Shown here: positions 7,376 through 9,392 of the stretch, piece after piece
Numbering within the stretch: the stretch's first letter is position 1
Layout: each line of letters opens with the position of its first letter
Origin: a bacterium
GTDB lineage: Bacteria > Bdellovibrionota_C > UBA2361 > SZUA-149
Assembly: GCA_003230795.1 (NCBI GenBank)
Contig: QIGM01000480.1
Coordinates: forward strand, 1-9,392
Direction: 5' to 3'
Length of the DNA stretch: 9,392 bases
Program-made: the position numbers and the translations under genes
Notes under the pieces: generated by a model
What the model was told of the DNA's origin: nothing
What the model saw: the letters and a program-made list of their open reading frames with translations, nothing else
Databases searched by the model: none

Positions 7376-7381
7376 TCCTTT
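7376..7381 (-). promoter_or_regulatory. Ribosome binding site of gcvH overlapping the gcvT stop
   Basis: AAAGGA on the minus strand lies 9 nt before the ATG at 7366 and overlaps the TAA stop of gcvT (complement of 7380-7382). It favours the ATG over the TTG one codon upstream. Confidence 0.6.
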
Positions 7382-8591
7382 AAGTAGCTTCTCTTTTATA
7401 AAATGGTAATCGACTTAGTTTAACTTTAAGTCGTCTAGAACGGACCTCGGCTTCTAGCTCCGTGCCGAGCTTCGCGTGTGCTTTTTCAACAAACGCAAGT
7501 CCAATTGCTTTATCAATAGTCGGTGTCTTTGTTCCGCTAGAAACCCAGCCCACTTCTTTCTCACCAGCAAAAAGCTTAGCTCCTTCACGCACAATACCGG
7601 GAACGAGCACCTCAACGCCGCGAAGGGTGTAAGGGACTGCGTTACTCTCTTTTTGGGAGAGCAGTGCCGATTTGCCATAAAACTCAGCGGACTTGTCGAA
7701 CTTAATTACCCAAGAAACGTTGGAGCATAATGCTGAGAGCTCGTCGCCTAGCTCATGCCCGTGTAATGGGTAACAGGCTTCGAGTCTCAAGGTATCTCGC
7801 GCACCGAGGCCAGCAGGTAAGATTCCCCACTCTGCTCCTACCTCAAGCAAACTCTCCCAAAGGAGTTCGGCCTTCTCCGGTGCGACAAACACCTCGAATC
7901 CGTCTTCACCAGTGTAACCAGTGCAGGCAAGTATCGTAGAAACTGATTCGCCCCCGAGAGAAGAACCGAGAGAAGGGCTACCGAGAGAAAGTTCGATCTC
8001 CTGAAAACTAAACGCGGGAAATGCTGACTCGCTGAGACTTGCTAGGACATCAGTCCCAGCGCTACCTCCTCCACAGAGACGACTCATGACGTGTCGCGCC
8101 TTGGGTCCTTGCACTGCTATCTGAGCATATTCGGAGGAGACATTTATTAGCTCGGCTGCCGCTCCGTGGTTTCCGTCCGCATTTCGTTCTTGCAGCCAAG
8201 CGAAGTCTTTCTCGGTATTCGCAGCATTCACGCAAAGAAAGTAAGACTCTTCGCCAAACATGTAGACGATAATGTCATCAACGACTCCACCTGCTTCATT
8301 CAGCAGAAGAGAGTATTGAGCTTTCCCCGGGACTAGCTTTGAAACATCATTACTAGAAGCGTATTGAAGAAAATTAAGCGCCTGCGGACCAAGCACTCGA
8401 ATCTCGCCCATGTGGCTCACGTCGAAGATACCAACGGAGTTCCTGACCCCGTGATGCTCTTGAACAAGTCCTGAATACTGCACCGGCATATCCCAGCCAC
8501 CGAACTCGGTGAATCGAGCACCTGCACGCTGATGCGCCGCATATAATGGTGTTCTCTTTACTTCTTGAAGTGCGTCTGGGGCTGTGGCCAT
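7380..8591 (-). CDS. gcvT: Glycine cleavage system T protein (aminomethyltransferase)
   Basis: GcvT takes the aminomethyl group from GcvH-lipoyl, releases ammonia and forms 5,10-methylene-tetrahydrofolate. Visible family motifs are RTPLYAAH (13-20), FGGWDMPVQY (30-39), FDVSHMGEI (56-64), GGVVDDIIVY (101-110) with the catalytic aspartate expected in the DD pair, CTGYTGEDGFEVF (223-235), GLGARDTLRLEA (261-272) and GWVSSGT (348-354). At 403 residues it is about 35 longer than the usual 360-370. Part of the excess is a Ser/Leu/Gly insert at 201-216 (LSLGSPSLGSSLGGES), encoded by short direct repeats, between two core strands. The ATG at 8591 is the only sensible start, although a clear ribosome binding site is not seen. 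It is the first gene of the gcvT-gcvH-gcvP operon. Confidence 0.97.
   Translation of the reverse strand: MATAPDALQEVKRTPLYAAHQRAGARFTEFGGWDMPVQYSGLVQEHHGVRNSVGIFDVSHMGEIRVLGPQALNFLQYASSNDVSKLVPGKAQYSLLLNEAGGVVDDIIVYMFGEESYFLCVNAANTEKDFAWLQERNADGNHGAAAELINVSSEYAQIAVQGPKARHVMSRLCGGGSAGTDVLASLSESAFPAFSFQEIELSLGSPSLGSSLGGESVSTILACTGYTGEDGFEVFVAPEKAELLWESLLEVGAEWGILPAGLGARDTLRLEACYPLHGHELGDELSALCSNVSWVIKFDKSAEFYGKSALLSQKESNAVPYTLRGVEVLVPGIVREGAKLFAGEKEVGWVSSGTKTPTIDKAIGLAFVEKAHAKLGTELEAEVRSRRLKVKLSRLPFYKREAT
7954..7990 (-). repeat. Three short direct repeats inside gcvT
   Basis: On the plus strand CCGAGAGAAG is at 7954-7963 and 7966-7975, with CCGAGAGAAA at 7981-7990, so the spacings are 12 and 15 bp. 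Both are multiples of three, so gcvT stays in frame and gains the repeated S-L-G-S unit at about residues 201-213. Confidence 0.85.
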
Positions 8592-8643
8592 AGGTGTGGA
8601 TAAACCATCTTGGAGGAAGAAAAGTTACAGTGATTTGAGATAT

Positions 8644-8672
8644 TTTATAGCAGTAGAGATATGCCCTGTCAT
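8644..8672 (-). promoter_or_regulatory. Sigma70-type promoter of the gcvTHP operon
   Basis: On the minus strand the -35 box is ATGACA (complement of 8667-8672, 5 of 6 match to TTGACA). A spacer of exactly 17 bp follows, then the -10 box TATAAA (complement of 8644-8649, 5 of 6). TGC directly before the -10 box adds an extended -10 element. Transcription would start near 8637, giving a leader of about 46 nt before the gcvT ATG. That is too short for a glycine riboswitch. Confidence 0.7.
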
Positions 8673-8718
8673 CGCAACAGAGGAAAAAATTGCGTGAAAA
8701 AACTACTCAAATCCAAGT

Positions 8719-8747
8719 AAAAGGCGCTACCCGGCATCCTTCCTTTT
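8719..8747 (-). terminator. Possible weak terminator after folD
   Basis: On the minus strand, directly after the folD stop, AAAAGG pairs with CCTTTT across about 17 nt that contain a further GC/GC pairing. The structure is imperfect and the T-run is short. It is a weak candidate for separating folD from the gcv promoter downstream. Confidence 0.25.
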
Positions 8748-9392
8748 CTATAGCTTATCTGCCGCTGAATTTACTGTATTTTCCAGCAACATAGCGATTG
8801 TCATCGGACCAACCCCACCAGGAACTGGCGTTATCGCAGCAGCCTTCTCCTTAACAGCAGCGTAGGCAACATCTCCCACCAGTTTACCGCTGTCGTTGCG
8901 GTTTATGCCTACATCGATAACGATTGCTCCGGGTTTTACATGCTCCGCAGTAATCATCTCCCTTCTACCAACGGCAGCAACGAGAATGTCTGCTCGAGAA
9001 CATTCCTCTACGAGATTTTTGGTCCTGGAGTGGCAGACACTAATTGTAGCGCTCGCATTGAGTAAAAGAATCGCCATTGGGCGGCCAACAAGAATTGAAC
9101 GACCTACCACAGTAGCGTGAAGACCTGACAGAGACGTATCTCGTCCTAGATCTTTCAGAGCCTTTTCAATCAAGAGCATGCAGCCTTTCGGAGTACATGG
9201 ACGATGAGCCTTGGCGTTTCGTAAGAGCAAGCCTTGATTGATTGGGTGCAAGCCATCAGCATCCTTCTCAGGAGCGATACACTGCAGAGCGGCGAATTCA
9301 TTGAAGCCTTCTGGAAGCGGCAGTTGCAGCAGAATTCCATCAATGTCTTCTCGTTCGTTTAGTTCTTTAAGCTTTCCCTGCAAGACCGCATC
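8748..9392 (-). CDS. folD: Bifunctional methylene-THF dehydrogenase / methenyl-THF cyclohydrolase (5' end outside window)
   Basis: FolD interconverts 5,10-methylene-THF, 5,10-methenyl-THF and 10-formyl-THF. About 214 residues are visible and the frame is open to the window edge; roughly the first 70-80 residues, including the catalytic Lys region, lie outside. A TTG at 9383 is inside the gene and not a start. Visible motifs: DGILLQLPLP, PEKDADGLHPIN, CTPKGCMLLIEKA, the NAD(P)-binding VVGRSILVGRPMA, ISVCHSRTKNL, ADILVAAVGRREMI, GAIVIDVGIN, GDVAYAAV and the C-terminal signature PVPGGVGPMTIAMLLENT. It lies upstream of gcvT in the same direction with a 156-bp gap that holds a separate gcv promoter. 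The pairing is sensible because GcvT makes the FolD substrate. Confidence 0.97.
   Translation of the reverse strand, partial: DAVLQGKLKELNEREDIDGILLQLPLPEGFNEFAALQCIAPEKDADGLHPINQGLLLRNAKAHRPCTPKGCMLLIEKALKDLGRDTSLSGLHATVVGRSILVGRPMAILLLNASATISVCHSRTKNLVEECSRADILVAAVGRREMITAEHVKPGAIVIDVGINRNDSGKLVGDVAYAAVKEKAAAITPVPGGVGPMTIAMLLENTVNSAADKL

Noticed and set aside
8592..8747. Glycine riboswitch upstream of gcvT
   Set aside because: The conserved GGAGAG-type and CCGAAGGAGC-type segments are absent, and the predicted leader is only about 46 nt.

Overview
The window comes from a Gram-negative bacterium. It has a Tat translocase subunit, a TonB-type envelope protein, a DUF3426 membrane protein and a one-chain glycine decarboxylase. 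The TatA and DUF3426 sequences look most like deltaproteobacterial or related lineages, but this is an impression from protein style, not a placement. No tRNA, rRNA, CRISPR array, transposase or phage gene is visible, and most of the content is housekeeping.

Left part (1-2208): the 3' end of a DUF3426 membrane-protein gene on the plus strand converges on tatA on the minus strand, with a small array of 15-bp direct repeats between them. tatA is divergent from a TonB-like gene that is split into two frames. The split falls exactly at a tandem duplication of 10 bp; removing one copy restores a single reading frame of about 366 codons.

Middle (2209-4004): a structured 230-bp intergenic region holds a probable terminator and three copies of an 11-13 bp motif, two of which form a perfect 13-bp inverted repeat about 211 bp across. 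A membrane-bound spermidine-synthase-like fusion protein follows. It runs into the 3' end of gcvP on the other strand, overlapping it by 20 bp.

Right part (3985-9392), all on the minus strand: folD (5' end outside the window), then gcvT, gcvH and gcvP. GcvP decarboxylates glycine onto the lipoyl arm of GcvH, GcvT releases ammonia and makes 5,10-methylene-tetrahydrofolate, and FolD can oxidise that product, so the block is a glycine-to-one-carbon module. The dihydrolipoamide dehydrogenase (L-protein) is not in the window. A good sigma70-type promoter lies just upstream of gcvT, leaving only about 46 nt of leader, and no glycine riboswitch was found.

The most unusual aspect is structural. Short tandem or near-tandem duplications with 10-17 bp periods occur in four places: 558-616, 1488-1509, 6932-6963 and 7954-7990. 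One breaks a gene and another adds an in-frame insertion to GcvT. I saw no convincing new multi-gene system.
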